Shown piece after piece: positions 31,125 to 42,867 of a stretch of DNA of 64,000 nucleotides. This stretch comes from Linum tenue (lineage: Eukaryota > Streptophyta > Magnoliopsida > Malpighiales > Linaceae): NCBI GenBank assembly GCA_946122785.1, contig CAMGYJ010000003.1:3782001-3846000 (forward strand), written 5' to 3'. The first letter of the stretch is position 1. Every line of letters begins with the position of its first letter. Under the pieces are notes generated by a model. It saw only the letters and a list, made by a program, of their open reading frames with translations. It was not told the origin of the DNA and did no database searches. The translations under genes and the position numbers were made by a program.

Positions 31125-32011
31125 TCTACTGTCAGTCACGCTTACTCGCTCTCTCTTCAAAACCACAGTCACCTCCTTCGTCTCCTTCGTCAGAAAGCAA
31201 CAAAGGTTTTCCCGTCGTCTCTTCTCCGGCTAAATTGTCATAGTGTGCTTTTGTTCCAACTTTTTCGTCTGTTTTTCTTCCCGATGAACTCAATCGTCGG
31301 TTGTTTCAAAAAAAATTCTGGTTTCTTTTCCGGCGACGTCGGTCGGAGGCGGAGACGGATTCGGTGTGGTATAGAGTGATAGATCTTTTTAGTTTTTGTT
31401 GCAACTTCTTTTTTGGTTTTCTTACCGCCGAACTCCGTCAAAAACCATTTCTGGTTCTCTCCGGCGACGTCAGTCTGCGGCGGCGGAGTTAGTTTTAGTG
31501 TAGAATCTAGATCTGTTTAGTTTCTTACTATCTGGTTTTTGCTGTTTATAATCATTTCCTGTTCGTTTTTTTTTCTTTTTCAGATCGTCTTCTTCTTCTC
31601 CACCTGCTCTAAGATCGAAATGACGACTCGTACCTCCTATGTAAGTCACTAAGTCGGCAACTGTAGAACTATTTTCTCTCCTTGCTCGCGTTTATTTGTG
31701 GTGAGATTTGATATGATTTTGTCATTTTCCATTAATTTCCAGGAGCTGACTTGCCTCTTGTCTTGGAGCACTCCCATTTTGCGTTTTGCGATAACAGCAA
31801 GAGAGTTGCTGAGGTTCTGTACGGTATGAGTACTAAGAGGGTGCTGGCTCGCTCACTGATTTACGGTTCCGCCCCTCTTGAGTTACATGTGTTGTGGCCT
31901 GCGTACGAGTGTAGCAATCACTGGATCAGCAACAACCAGGTGATCGAGGACCTCTACGAAGAGCTGTATTTTGGTGTCAAGTGCGCTGCCATTCTGGAGA
32001 TTTTCGAGTAG
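31125..32011 (+). CDS. Hypothetical two-exon gene, unrecognised and possibly broken
   Basis: A CT-rich leader (31130-31620) precedes ATG 31620 (MTTRTSY), a donor GTAAGT at 31641 and an acceptor TTCCAG near 31742. The following open frame to 32011 encodes VLEHSHFAFCDNSKR, LYGMSTKRVLARSLIYG and NQVIEDLYEELYFGVKC. The first exon joins this frame out of phase, so either the start is elsewhere or the gene is broken. The leader contains an imperfect direct repeat (31280-31385 and 31415-31515, sharing CCGGCGACGTC). I do not recognise the protein. Confidence 0.3.
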
Positions 32012-32070
32012 TTTGCATCAGGGAGGAATATTAAGTAAAGTGTTAGTGTTTGAAACCTATCATATATTAA

Positions 32071-32506
32071 TGGTTCGTTTGGAAGTTGTGATTGTTAGAG
32101 TTGTGTTTGTTGAATACATGTATTATGCACAATACAATGTTTGGAAGTGTCAAAGTGTAAAACAATGCATGTATTGTTTTAGGTAGGTCCCACCAACAAT
32201 CACAAAAAATGATGCATTATACAATCTCAACTAAAAGTTGAGATTGTTGTGATTGTTGGTTTTAGATTTGTGTCAACTTTTTCTTTCCATTTATATCCCT
32301 AAAAGTTTTTGTCTTATTCTAAAAGTTGAGGGTAAATGTGGCATTTCCCCATAAAAGTAACTTTATGCAAATCAATGCATGAAGTAGAATCTCAACAACC
32401 AAACAATGTATTGTTAAAATGCATCCATTGTATCAATACATGCATTTATATTATGGTGATTCTTTACAATGTAACGATTTAACATTCGCAACTTCCAAAC
32501 GACCCC
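32071..32506. mobile_element. PIF/Harbinger-like MITE, same family as 15484/24856
   Basis: The ends TGGTTCGTTTGGAAGTTGTG and the inverse of CTTCCAAACGACCCC are flanked by TAA (32068-32070 and 32507-32509). The interior has the shared AACAATCACAA and CTCAACTAAAAGTTGAGAT words seen in the copy at 15484. Length 436 bp. Confidence 0.8.
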
Positions 32507-32509
32507 TAA

Positions 32510-33593
32510 CTAATAATGTGAGTTGAATTTCATATTAGACACCAAGTAGTACAATTTGTCACTATTGTTCATGGATTTGCTATAAGAATTTGAATAGTTT
32601 ACTATATACTTGTTTGGTGTATGATATGGTTTTACACTACGGGAATCGCTAAATTCTATATACTTGTTTGATGTATGATATGGTTTTACTTTACACTACG
32701 GGAATTGCTAAACGTCGTCATAACTTTATTTAAATCATCCTAAATTTAAAATTAGAATTACTGTCTTTATCCTTTTATTTTTTTAATGTTAGAATGTATT
32801 TTATTCTAAACGAGTAAAATAAAAACGTTTGCACGATTAAAATCTTATTACCGGCTGCCGCCAGTGCCACCACTACCCACCTGCGGCGAAGTGAAAAATG
32901 GTGTCCAGGGTCATTCACAAAAAGACAAAAAAAGAACTTGGTTACAATTTAATCTAGCACACAATTATTATCACCTAAACACACAAGTACAACCAATTAA
33001 AATCTGATTAACTATTATCCTAATTATAAAATTTATAGGACTGCATGCCAACTGCAGCAGTGTAGAGGAGAAGCAACTTTCAAAAAAAAAAAAAAAAAAA
33101 AGGAGAAGCGGAGCGTGTTGATGGAGGGCCACGATGGCGGTAAGAAAGGTAAGGGAAGTTTGGAGTGTTTGGCTATCACTTAAATTAGGTTTGGACCCGC
33201 CCGTTTGACGGAATGAATTTCGATAATAGTATAAATAACCTTAGTAATTGTCTGAAGTAAGATATGTTTCATTTCATAGCATAAGTCCATTGGTCGAATG
33301 AATTTCGATAATAGTATAAATAACCTTAATAATTGTCTGAAGTAAGACATGTTTTATTTCATAGCATAAAATTTTCAAATCATCTAGTTACTGGAAATAT
33401 CATACTCATATAATTTTCAACATGATGACCCCATTTATTGACTAAAGTCCTTGCTCAAAGTCAAAAACAAAAGCACGCAAGGAAATTTACTCTTAAAAAT
33501 TTAATAAAACAACCACACTATTTGCTACTACTCGATGTCAACAATTATTGCAAATTTCATTTTGAATTTCTTGTGATCGCTCTGCCTCCGCCT
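32510..33593. repeat. AT-rich spacer with two tandem duplications
   Basis: A 50-60 bp duplication around TATACTTGTTTG...ACACTACGGGAAT lies at about 32602-32653 and 32655-32713. An 85-bp duplication starting GAATGAATTTCGATAATAG lies at 33211 and 33296. There is an A-run at 33083-33100. No gene seen. Confidence 0.7.
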
Positions 33594-33594
33594 T

Positions 33595-34540
33595 CTTTTT
33601 TTTTTTTTTTTGTAGAAAAATCAACGTCGTGGTGTTTAATTCGTATTAAGAGTTAAACGATCATGGGAGATACCCACGATATCATGGCGAAGCCAGTGGC
33701 CAAGTTCAGGGTCGGACACATTGAAACGATGTGTACCAAAATTACATAGTGGCCCCTATTAGCTAGGTAGTCAGCAGCAAAATTAGCCTCTCTAAACACA
33801 TGAGAGATTTTCACTTCCCAATCAAGATTAAGAAGATGAGTAAACTGTCAAGCTAGAGTGCCATGGTGATGGTCATAATCCAGGTGGTTCTTGATGATGC
33901 TCACAGCAATAGCCGAATCCAGGTTCAGCTCCACCTTCCGGTGGCCCCCTTCCCAAGCAATCTTCAACCTTTCAAGTGCGCATTTCAACTCTGCAGTGGT
34001 AATAGTACACTTGTCAAGGTTACAAATGGAGGCCTGCTTGCATCCACCGAGATGGTCTCGAGTCAAACCACCTACAGCAGCGTTACTCGATGGTGATAGA
34101 GAACCATCTGCTTGGACTTGAATCCGTCCATCCTCTGGCGGTTTCCACGCGATTTGGCTGTTGCTGTAACTCCTCACCAGCAGATTGGTAGTAATTAAGT
34201 CACGTTGATTGACCTGCTCAATGATGTTGAGCTAGGCTTTAATGCGTCCAATCAAACCTTGCTCTGAGAACTTGTTGTCGTCGAGCACTTCTTCATTCCT
34301 TTGCTTCCAAAGGTTCCAACAAATAACACCAAAATCCACCCCTTTTTCCCCATTGCAGATATTGCTGAGAAGCCATTCCTGAAATGGGGAAGTGAGGTTG
34401 CTGGAAGTGAGTTTGTCTTTGAATTTATGCCACGGTCCTGTTGATTTTCTACAGCTGCGGAGTATATGCTCGATGGTCTCCTCCTTATCTTGGCAGCTGT
34501 TGCAGTAAGGGTTTCTTGTTAGTGAACACTCTGTCATGAA
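33595..34540 (-). mobile_element. LINE 3' fragment with zinc-finger and RNase H remnants
   Basis: On the minus strand, the frame 34537-34232 shows a zf-RVT-like segment (NPYCNSCQDKEETIEHILRSC, then FGVICWNLWKQRN). After a break, 34177-33848 shows plant LINE RNase H features (IQVQADGSLS, TTAELKCALERL, ELNLDSAIAVSI). A 3' tail of about 17 A (T-run at 33597-33613 on the plus strand) ends the copy. It is 5' truncated with no RT present. It differs in sequence from the LINE at 4363. Confidence 0.75.
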
Positions 34541-37405
34541 TGACCAACCAAAGGAAGTGTTTAATCATGTTTGGTCTTTTCCATTTCCACAGAGATTTCC
34601 GCCTTCTACAACAACATTATCTCCACCAATTACTAATGCCTTTGTCTTCCTTAAAGTAAAATTTTTCTTCACGATAGGCTATTCCTACTTATTTTTTCAT
34701 TGGAAACCTATCTTTAATGGTAAAATGTTTGGAAACACTAGACATCATGAGTTTTTTTCTACAATAGGCTATTCCTACACATTAAAACTTTACGTCTCAT
34801 GAACATTTATGAGATTTGTTTTCCTAACACAGATAAACAACCATGAGACCAACACAAAATTTGATCACCTATAGTTGAAAACTTAATGAATAACCAGTTG
34901 GCGTTAACTATTTTACAGTAGATGCGTTTTTTTTCCTTATATATATGCAAATTTGGTTTCTCAATTTATAAAAAAAGGCTTAGGAAAGTTAGTGATCGTC
35001 TGATCGACAATGAGAATAATTAAAACTGCCATGAATGCCATCATCTATCTATGGTGATTTATTTTTAAACTATAAATCATGAATTAAGTGAAAAGCAGCA
35101 TGATCGTTCTATGTTGACTTTAATAAGATTGGGAGATTAGTTGAAGTTCAGTCAATAATTTGAGATCCACCTTCATAACAATCCAACAGAAAATTGATGG
35201 TGGAGATATGATTAGGAATTGTTGTAGAGATCGGGTACCATTATAGAAGAATTGATAGGTCATGAATGCTATTATATATCATGCTATAGAATGCTAGACT
35301 AATATATTTTTTATTCCAACATATGTCAAAATATATATCATTTTATAAGATAAAATAAATTTAATTTTTTAGTTATATATTTTTTAATTTAGATTATAAA
35401 AATGGAATATTATTAATTACAAACTAATAAGGGATTAGTTATGCACCTTGAAATTATACACCTAATCTGTTAATAAACTAACAATAATCTAAATCACCTA
35501 AATGGATACAATAAAGCACATCTACTAATAATAATTTTAATAAATATATAGAATAATTTTACAATGCTTCATATTATTTGTGCTTTTATTGATAAAAAAT
35601 TCTTTATGGTCCAAACTGAACTTGTACATTTAACGTTATAGTAAAATTCAGTTTATGTTCCAAACTCTAGTTAATTCATGATCTAAATAGTAAAACTTCA
35701 CGTGTGTATGTAAGATAGTGGGAACACATGCATATATAGCATGGGTCAACCTGAACCATATATGTAATATTAATTAAAAAGATATGCCCGTTTTTTGGTT
35801 GGAGCCCCGATTTTTTATTAACTATAAGTGTGATGTTCTAAACCACCAAATAACCAAACAATCCTTCCTTTCTTAAGGAGCCTCTTTATATTGTTTGGAG
35901 GAGGATACTTCTCTTTTAAGGCTGATTTAATTCATATAAAAATCAAATGTGAATTACAATTCTCTTTTTCGAAGATATGTTATCCTTATTTAAAAAAAAT
36001 TATCTGAAAATATAGTGAGATAAATATAAGTTAACCTAGATGATCAATGAACACTGATTTTATTAACTATCCCAAGTGATGTACGAAAAAAAAAGCTTGA
36101 GAAATTTTCCTTACGGAAGAATTTGGATGGTAGAAAAATAGGGAACTTGCATTTTTTAGATGCATTAAAATTCAATAAAATTGGTTAATTAATAATAATG
36201 TGCTCGGCATTTTTTCTCAATAACTTAAGTGACAAAAATGTCCCCCTAAAATCACTCAGATTGCTGGAAATTTTAAATGATGTATGTTATGATGGAGAAC
36301 CTCCATAAATAAGTGGTAGGATAGGATAGGATTGGATTAGAGTTAGACTACAAAGTAAGAAAAAGCTTAATGATCTAACTAATAAATAGTAAAGTCAAAG
36401 TATTTAAATATAAAAAGGAGAAGGAAAAATTTATTTTATTGGAGAAGATAGCATATAGATGTAAATTTTATAGTGATTTTTTGAAATCAAATCTAATATA
36501 TTATTTAATGTAAATGAATTTCATAAGTTTTTAGGTAAGAAATGTTTTTTGTTTGACATATAAATGAATTTATTTTTAATAGTATTTTTTTTATGGGACA
36601 ATAGTAAATTCTCGAATAAGCTAATTAATGGTAACATTAACATTGTTACTTTTTGAACTTCATGTAATTGGTGCATGTTTTCAATGAGTAATTTTGACTA
36701 CACATAATATTCTAGGTAATTAATTTTGAATTAAATTATAATTAAAAAATGATAATTATTGATTTGTTTGGTTTCAAATAGTCTACAAGAAGAAAATTAT
36801 ATATATAAAGAGAAAAAGTTAAGTAAAAGAGAAAATTTAAAGTACTAAAAAAATTATGAGTATTTTAATTCAAATATTTTTACTCGTCAATAAGAAGAAG
36901 ACAAAAATTCATTTAAAATACAAGAAAGTATATGTAAAAAAGGGTGAAAACAACATTTTGTCATTTTCGGAAATAGCAGGAAGCTATCATTTTCTGTTTC
37001 GATAGTTGGGAACAAACAGAAAACATAATGAAAAGTAAACATGTTTTCTCATTTTCGTTACCAGAAAAATGGAAAACGAAAATTAAAGGGAACAGGCTCT
37101 TAGTGGTTGATGATTCAACGGTTAATCGTTGATAGAGCCGTTAATGCGCTATAGCATAAAAAGACATAAAATTTCAAACTAGTTTAGCAGTGATTTTATC
37201 ACTAACCATACAAAATTTCAAATCCAATATCATCTATTACCAAAAAATTCTAACAAAGGATTCAAACTATCTCGAATTTTTTTATATACTTTTTCAGTAT
37301 AAAATTCAAGTCAGTAATAAGAGTGGCAATCTGTAATGAACCAGATAAATCCGACAAGAAAGCTGAGAAATGAATAAAGAAAGCATAAATAAATTTACTT
37401 ATTGA
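34541..37405. other. AT-rich non-coding region
   Basis: Nearly 3 kb of AT-rich sequence with no sustained frame. I see no TE terminus, RNA gene or coding exon I can support. Imperfect repeats of ATAGGCTATTCCTAC occur near 34675 and 34765. Confidence 0.4.
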
Positions 37406-38172
37406 GATTGATGGTCTTAATTAGGGGTGGAAATCGGTACGGTATCGGTATCCCAATCCCAAATACCGAAATCCCGAATACCAAATTACACCCTAAAGTC
37501 AATCCCAATCCCAATCCCAAAATAATTTCGGTATCCCAATCCCAATCCCTAAATATACCGGTATCCCAATCGGTACTTCGGTATCCCAATCGGTATTATC
37601 GAATACGAAATTAATTATCTTTACAATTAATAATTAAATATAAAAATTAGATTTTATTGTTTAATTTAGGGGAAAAGACTAAGCAAAGAGTCTTGAATTA
37701 TGATATTATTAAGGAGAATGGAGGAGACATCTCAAGTTTTTGTCATTGATAATATTTAATTTGACAAATTGGAGGTTGACAAACGACTATTAATAGTGAT
37801 GGAATGATCTATGTATAATTAAATGACACTTTTGGTGGTTGAGGGTCGTATAATAGTGAATGAGAGAGTCTAGTTGAGAGGATAAAATACACACTAGCTT
37901 ATATTTCGGTATTGATCGGTATTTCGGTATAATACCGATCCCAATCCCGTAATCCCTAATACCGAATAACAAATGAAATTCAATCCCAATCCCAATCCCA
38001 AAAAATAATTCGTGTATTCGGTAATAACAAATATAGACAAATTCGGTACGGTATTCGGTATATCCCAAATACCGGTACCAAACTTCCAGCCCTAGTCTTA
38101 ATGTAACTTTTTCTTAATTTTTTGTGGTTAAGATATTGAACCAGTGAAGCAATTAAACCGATTGATGGTCTT
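37406..38172. repeat. 73-bp host tandem duplication, first unit interrupted by a hAT MITE
   Basis: The unit starting GATTGATGGTCTTAATGTAA begins at 37406 and again at 38160. Subtracting the MITE and its duplication leaves a 73-bp period. The second unit continues after element B at 48657 (GTCTTAATGTAACTTTTTC, then TTGTGGTTAAGATATT). Confidence 0.8.
37422..38094. mobile_element. hAT-type MITE, 673 bp, with CCCAATCCCAAT and CGGTAT repeats
   Basis: The element has TAGGGGTGGAAATCGGTACG at one end and ACCGGTACCAAACTTCCAGC plus CCTA at the other, with an exact 8-bp duplication GTCTTAAT (37414-37421 and 38095-38102). Both ends are rich in tandem CAATCC and TCGGTAT words. Non-coding. Confidence 0.85.
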
Positions 38173-38673
38173 TGTTTGTGCCTGGAATGTACCAAGCGGT
38201 TTGTGAGACTCTACTGGCCTTGGGCGGCTTCGATGGTCGAGGGCGGTCTCCGAAACCCTGCAGAAAGGTCCTCAGGGGTGATCCTGGGACCTCCTCCGAT
38301 GCCTAAGTTAGAGAGAGAAGTGGAGAATAAGTAAATAAGAGAGAGAGTGGAGTTGGTAGAAGTTACCATCAATGTAGCTCATCCGTGGGTATTTATACTA
38401 GCTGTGGTCGGTTTACGAGCATTTAATGACTTGTCGGGCGTCCTGAGACGCCTCCGACTTTATCGCTGGTACGTACCTTGTCAGACTCCGTACGAGGAAG
38501 GACAGATATCCGTTTGCCCTTATGTCGGGCGGTTTTTACCTCTTTGTCGGGCGGTTTCGTTATTACGCCAGGAGAGAACCGCCCTGGATCTGTCAGCAGG
38601 CCAGAATTGTTTTCCATGGGCTTTTAGGTGATCATGGGCCTAAGGCCCAGGGGCATCAATATTTGGCCCAACA
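38173..38673 (-). repeat. 3' LTR of element B
   Basis: 501 bp, TG...CA. A TATA box (TATAAATA in element orientation) lies at 38390-38397. The PPT (AAGGGGCAAA) follows at 38674-38683. A 94-codon open frame within both LTRs is not a gene. Confidence 0.95.
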
Positions 38674-39292
38674 TTTGCCCCTTAGGCGTGAGAAGCGATA
38701 GGTTTTTGCGGCTAAATGATTTTTCTTGCTAATATTGAGTGTCTTTGGGCCGCCAGGTCCATAGTACCTTATATGCGGTTACGAGACGCTTAGCGCATGA
38801 CTATTCTGTTGCCCCTAGTCGCAGAAGCATGGCGCGAGAGCGCCTAAGGGGTAGGAACCGCCTCGGTTCCCTTTCGTAATCCAGCTCTTGCCACGTGTCA
38901 ATCCTCGGGCGCGAAGACCTGACACCGGCAGACGGAACGTCACCTCTGGGGGTGTTCCATTCTCGGGCTTCGTGAAAAACGTCCTGTCAGGACGCCCCTC
39001 TTTCCTTTTTCGCATTTAAGTAGGATTTTGAGAAAAATCCCCTCGTCATCCTCCCCCGATTTGTGAAAAACCCCCTCGTCTTCTTCCCCCTTCTCTTTTC
39101 AGAGGAAGTTTCAGAGGTGGTTGACTCCGGCGCCTATATATTTGTCATTCTCGGTGAGTCTCCGACTTGTTTTTTCTTTCCTTGGGTTGCGACCTTGTTG
39201 TCTTGCTAACTGGTTCGCTGTGTATGTGGGTGATTCCGCGGCTGTTGGGGTTTTTCGGCGTCATCGATTGTGGCCTCGCTCGCCGTTGACAG

Positions 39293-41806
39293 ATGTCGGG
39301 CGAGAATCCTTCTTCTCCGACCGGCGAGGCGAGGCAGGATGCCCCGGCGACAGAGAGCGTTCCGGTTACTGGTCTCGACCCCTTGGTGGTCGCCGGGAAA
39401 GGGCCTACATCTTCGGCCGCGACTTTAACCTCTCGAGGCGCCGGGAAGAAGGTCGCGGAGACCGCTCCTGGTATTCAAGGTATGACTCATTCTTCTCCCG
39501 TTCGAAGCATGTCTGAGTGCGTGTGGGATTTGTCAGGATTAGAGTTGTATGTTGGAGATGGATCCGAGTTGAGAGATTGTCTTGTCGGGGATTGCATAGA
39601 CTTAGATAATTTGAATGCTAACCTCCACCCTGTACCAGTTCGGGTTGCGGCTACCTCGTCCGCGGTTGGGGATAACCTGAGGGAATTCGATCAGGTAGAT
39701 TTAGATAGCATCTCCCTTGAAGATTCAGAGGAGGGGGATAGTGATGGAGTGCGGTCTGGGACGCATTCGAACGCTTCGTCCTCCTTGGAAATTTCGGAGA
39801 ATGGGGAAGCAAGACCGCCTCCGATTGCGATCAAAGATCCCGTATACACCGTTCTCCGACATGCGGGTATGTGGGATGGGGAGCCCATCCCTGAAGAAGT
39901 TTTCGAACAAGGTCCCCCTCACGTAGCGGCCTTTAAGCCTGGGCAGGTCTTATACCGGCTAAAGTCGTTGCGGATGCCTTCGGATTGGGTTTATGCGGTT
40001 CCTTCGGCGAGGAGCCGCATTGGGTCCTGTCCTATCGGGTGGATCCCCATCTTGGTTGAACATGTTAAGCTCGGGCTGCGGTTTCCTCTTGACGATCTTC
40101 TGACGCGGATTCTGCTCCGGCTTCAGTGTTCCTTGGGTCGCCTTTCGCCCACTATCGTCTTTCATTCCATCATGTACCGCTTGGCGTGTGAACGCCTCAA
40201 AGAAGATCCTTCTTTTGATGCCTTTAGGATGATCTACAACATTAGGGACTCGTCCAATTGTTGGTCGATCGGTAGGCGGGAAAATTCGGTGGGCTTCGTC
40301 TCTGGGGCGCCCAAGTTGGACTCCCCGTGGTACAAGGAGTACTTTTTTGCCCGCCCTTCATGGAAATGGTATGCGGGTGACTTGCAACCACCCACTGGTT
40401 ATGCGGTTGGTACCAAGAGTGATTGGTCTGGGCCGGGTCCTTTTCCTCAATCGGTACGGGATCATGTGGCGAGGATAGTGGAGGCCTTCCAGTTTCGAGT
40501 GCAGCATAGTGGTTCTAACAGTGCATACCAGCTCGTCCGCGGTTTTTATGGTCAGTAGTGTTTTTGTGTGTTTGTATGCTTATCTTTTCTCATGTGCTTT
40601 ACTTATGCTTTCTTTCTCCAGGATTGAAGGAGTTGGCGGACGCCAACCGTCTGAGGAAGAAGAAAGCGGGGAGGACCGCCCGAACAGGAGGTGCGGCTCC
40701 GTCGGACGCGGCTAAGGTGATTGACCTGTCGGCCGCCACCCAAGCACCGTCCCCCAGTAAACCGTCTGGCGAGGTGGGAGCTTCCCCCATTGCTGCGAGT
40801 AAGGGCGCGGGAAAAAGGGTAATGGAGTGCGGCCCTCGTGAGGCGGCTGGGAAGCGTTTTAAAGTTGGCTCTTCTCATACCAAGGCGGGTGAGAAGATCG
40901 GTTCGGTCCCGAAGCGGTCGACCGCATCCAGCTCTGTAGCAATTCCTGCCCTTGCTGCGGTTGATACTGAAGCCGCCGAGTTGGCCCTCCATATGGTCTG
41001 TGAGCAACTTGAGATGCCAAACGAGTATACGGCGACTTCTTCAGAGAGTAACCGCCGCCTGGCCGGGACCGCGTCCCAGTTCCTTTTCGGGGTAAGTAGT
41101 TGTGGCCTGCTTTACTGCCTTAGCGAGTAACGAAGTTGATTATCCTACTCTTTGCTTGCAGGCGCAGATCGGGTTTTCCCAACTCATCCTGATGAATGAC
41201 CGCTTATCGAAGACCGTGGAAGATGATGCGGTCGAAATTGCAAATCTGAAGAAGAGCCTGGGTGAGGGTCGGGCCGCGATGATGGAGGAGTTGCGGCCTC
41301 AGTTTGAGAAGGACTTCGCGGACCAGCTGGCGCGCAAGGACCAGGAATTGGCGAAGGAGAAGGAAGCGTCCAAGGCCGTGCGGGAGGAGAAAGATCGCCT
41401 TGCGGAACAGTTGCAAAAATCGAGTGCTATTGAGAAGGCTTTGCTCGAGGAGCAAGATGTGTTGCGGAAGGCGATGGATGCGCTCAAGCTGGAGAAGGCG
41501 TCTCTGCTGAAAGACCGCGAGGCGGCAGTGGCTGCGGCTGGCCCTGCTTATTTGCAATCCGCTGAGTTCTTGGCCTATGACAAGGCCAAATACAAGCGGG
41601 TCGTGGGTGATGTTGTGGCCGCTATTCGCCATCTGATTCGCGAAGAATGTCCCGATGTGGCCTGGGACACAGACCGCGTTTGGGATGCGATCGGGCATTG
41701 GTCTGAAGCCGACGTGAACTCAGAAGCAGACGATTCCGCGGAGGATGATGCAGGAGACGAAGAAGATGATGGGGAGGCGGGAAGTGGTCGCTCTCCGAAC
41801 ATTTGA
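39293..41806 (+). CDS. Antisense extra gene of Tat element B, PF04195-type domain and coiled coil
   Basis: It is encoded opposite to gag-pol. The first coding block 39293-40550 starts MSGENPSSPTGE and contains the domain core HVKLGLRFPLDDLLTRIL and CSLGRLSPTI, plus WYKEYFFARP. An in-frame GTATGA donor-like site near 39481 may define a further short first intron. Intron 40551-40621 (GTCAGT...CTCCAG) leads to exon 40622-41091, with basic runs (NRLRKKKAGR, AGKRFK). Intron 41092-41161 (GTAAGT...TTGCAG) leads to 41162-41806, a long Glu/Lys-rich coiled coil (KDQELAKEKEASKAVREEKD) with an acidic tail. Phases fit at both junctions (1, then 0). A TATATATTT box lies at 39135-39143, 150 bp upstream. Confidence 0.75.
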
Positions 41807-42867
41807 AGGAAATGCTGGAGAAGGAGGTTCACCAGCGGCTTAAGACCGCTCTGTTTCTGGTTTAGTGAGGAGAGTAACTTCATTCCTTTATCTTTTGCCC
41901 AAGACATTCTTGCATGCGGGCTTGTCACGGTCTCGGTGTGTCGAACTTTTATTTCCTTAGTCTCCGTGAATGCTTTCGTGTGACTATGTCGAAATGATTA
42001 TGTGGCCGCTTCGTAGCGGCCTTTATCTATTTCTTGCTAAATTTGTTATATCCGTGTTGGTGCGGGTTGACCTTATGTGTCGGTGCAGCATAGGCTTTTG
42101 CTATGAAGACTATGTTGCCTTGAGACCGCATTGGAGCAACTTTTGCTCGTGAAAACATGGGGAGGCTGTTTGGCTACGTTCATACGTGGGACCGCGTGCG
42201 GCGGTTTTGACTATGCGGCCAGTGGAGGCTTGCCAAGACTTTGGCTTCGTCCCAACTTCCCTTTGAGACTTTTTCTTTCCCGCAAGACTTGTTTGTTTTT
42301 TTGAGCAGTCATGCGAGTTGAACCGCCTTCTGAGGTTTATGTTATTGTGGAGGGCGTGCGTTGATAGACCGTGTGAGACGGTTTGACCTTTGCACGGCTA
42401 TGTTTGTCCTAACGCTTATTTCTTCATGGCTTTGTGCAAAATTTGGGTAATGACCAGCCAATGGTTTTGGCGAAGGAAGTAGGCAATGGTCAGCCAATGC
42501 CGGCTTTTCCTATTGCGTTGATGCGATCTTATGCATTATTCGCAGTGGTCTATAGACCGTGTTTTACCGTATGCAAAGGTTTTAGTGGTTTTAGCGGAGG
42601 CAGTGGTGCCCCTTCCTTTGCTTTGTCGTGCCGTTTCTTATGCCTCATGGGACTTTAAGCTACTTGACCTAAACTCGGGTAATTCGAGCATCAAGGTCTG
42701 AAACGTTGGCCGAAATAGATGCAGTGTATTACGTAAGGGAAAGTGGGTGCGTGATAGCAGTCCATACACTGTTACAAGCGGGGGGCGCTGCCCTGTCCAC
42801 TAAAAGAGATCCAAAAGCGGGTGCTTGGTAGCAACCCGTACATTGTTGTACTAATAAAAGTAGTACC
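41807..42867 (-). other. Non-coding region between pol and the antisense gene of element B
   Basis: About 1 kb with no supported frame. It contains short direct repeats (GACCAGCCAATG near 42451, then GGTCAGCCAATG near 42488) and repeated GCGGTTTGAC/GCGGCC words. It corresponds to the hypervariable 3' region of Tat elements. Confidence 0.5.

Noticed and set aside
32640..32713. CACTACGGGAAT words as ends of a CACTA transposon
   Set aside because: The words occur as a tandem duplication in the same orientation, without an inverted partner or 3-bp duplication.
37490..38000. CCCAATCCCAATCCCAAT runs resembling a CRISPR-like or telomeric array
   Set aside because: They are degenerate CAATCC repeats inside a hAT MITE with a clear 8-bp target duplication; there is no spacer structure.
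38347..38631. 94-codon frame, repeated at 48330-48614
   Set aside because: It lies inside both LTRs of element B and covers the promoter region; the repetition reflects LTR identity, not a gene family.
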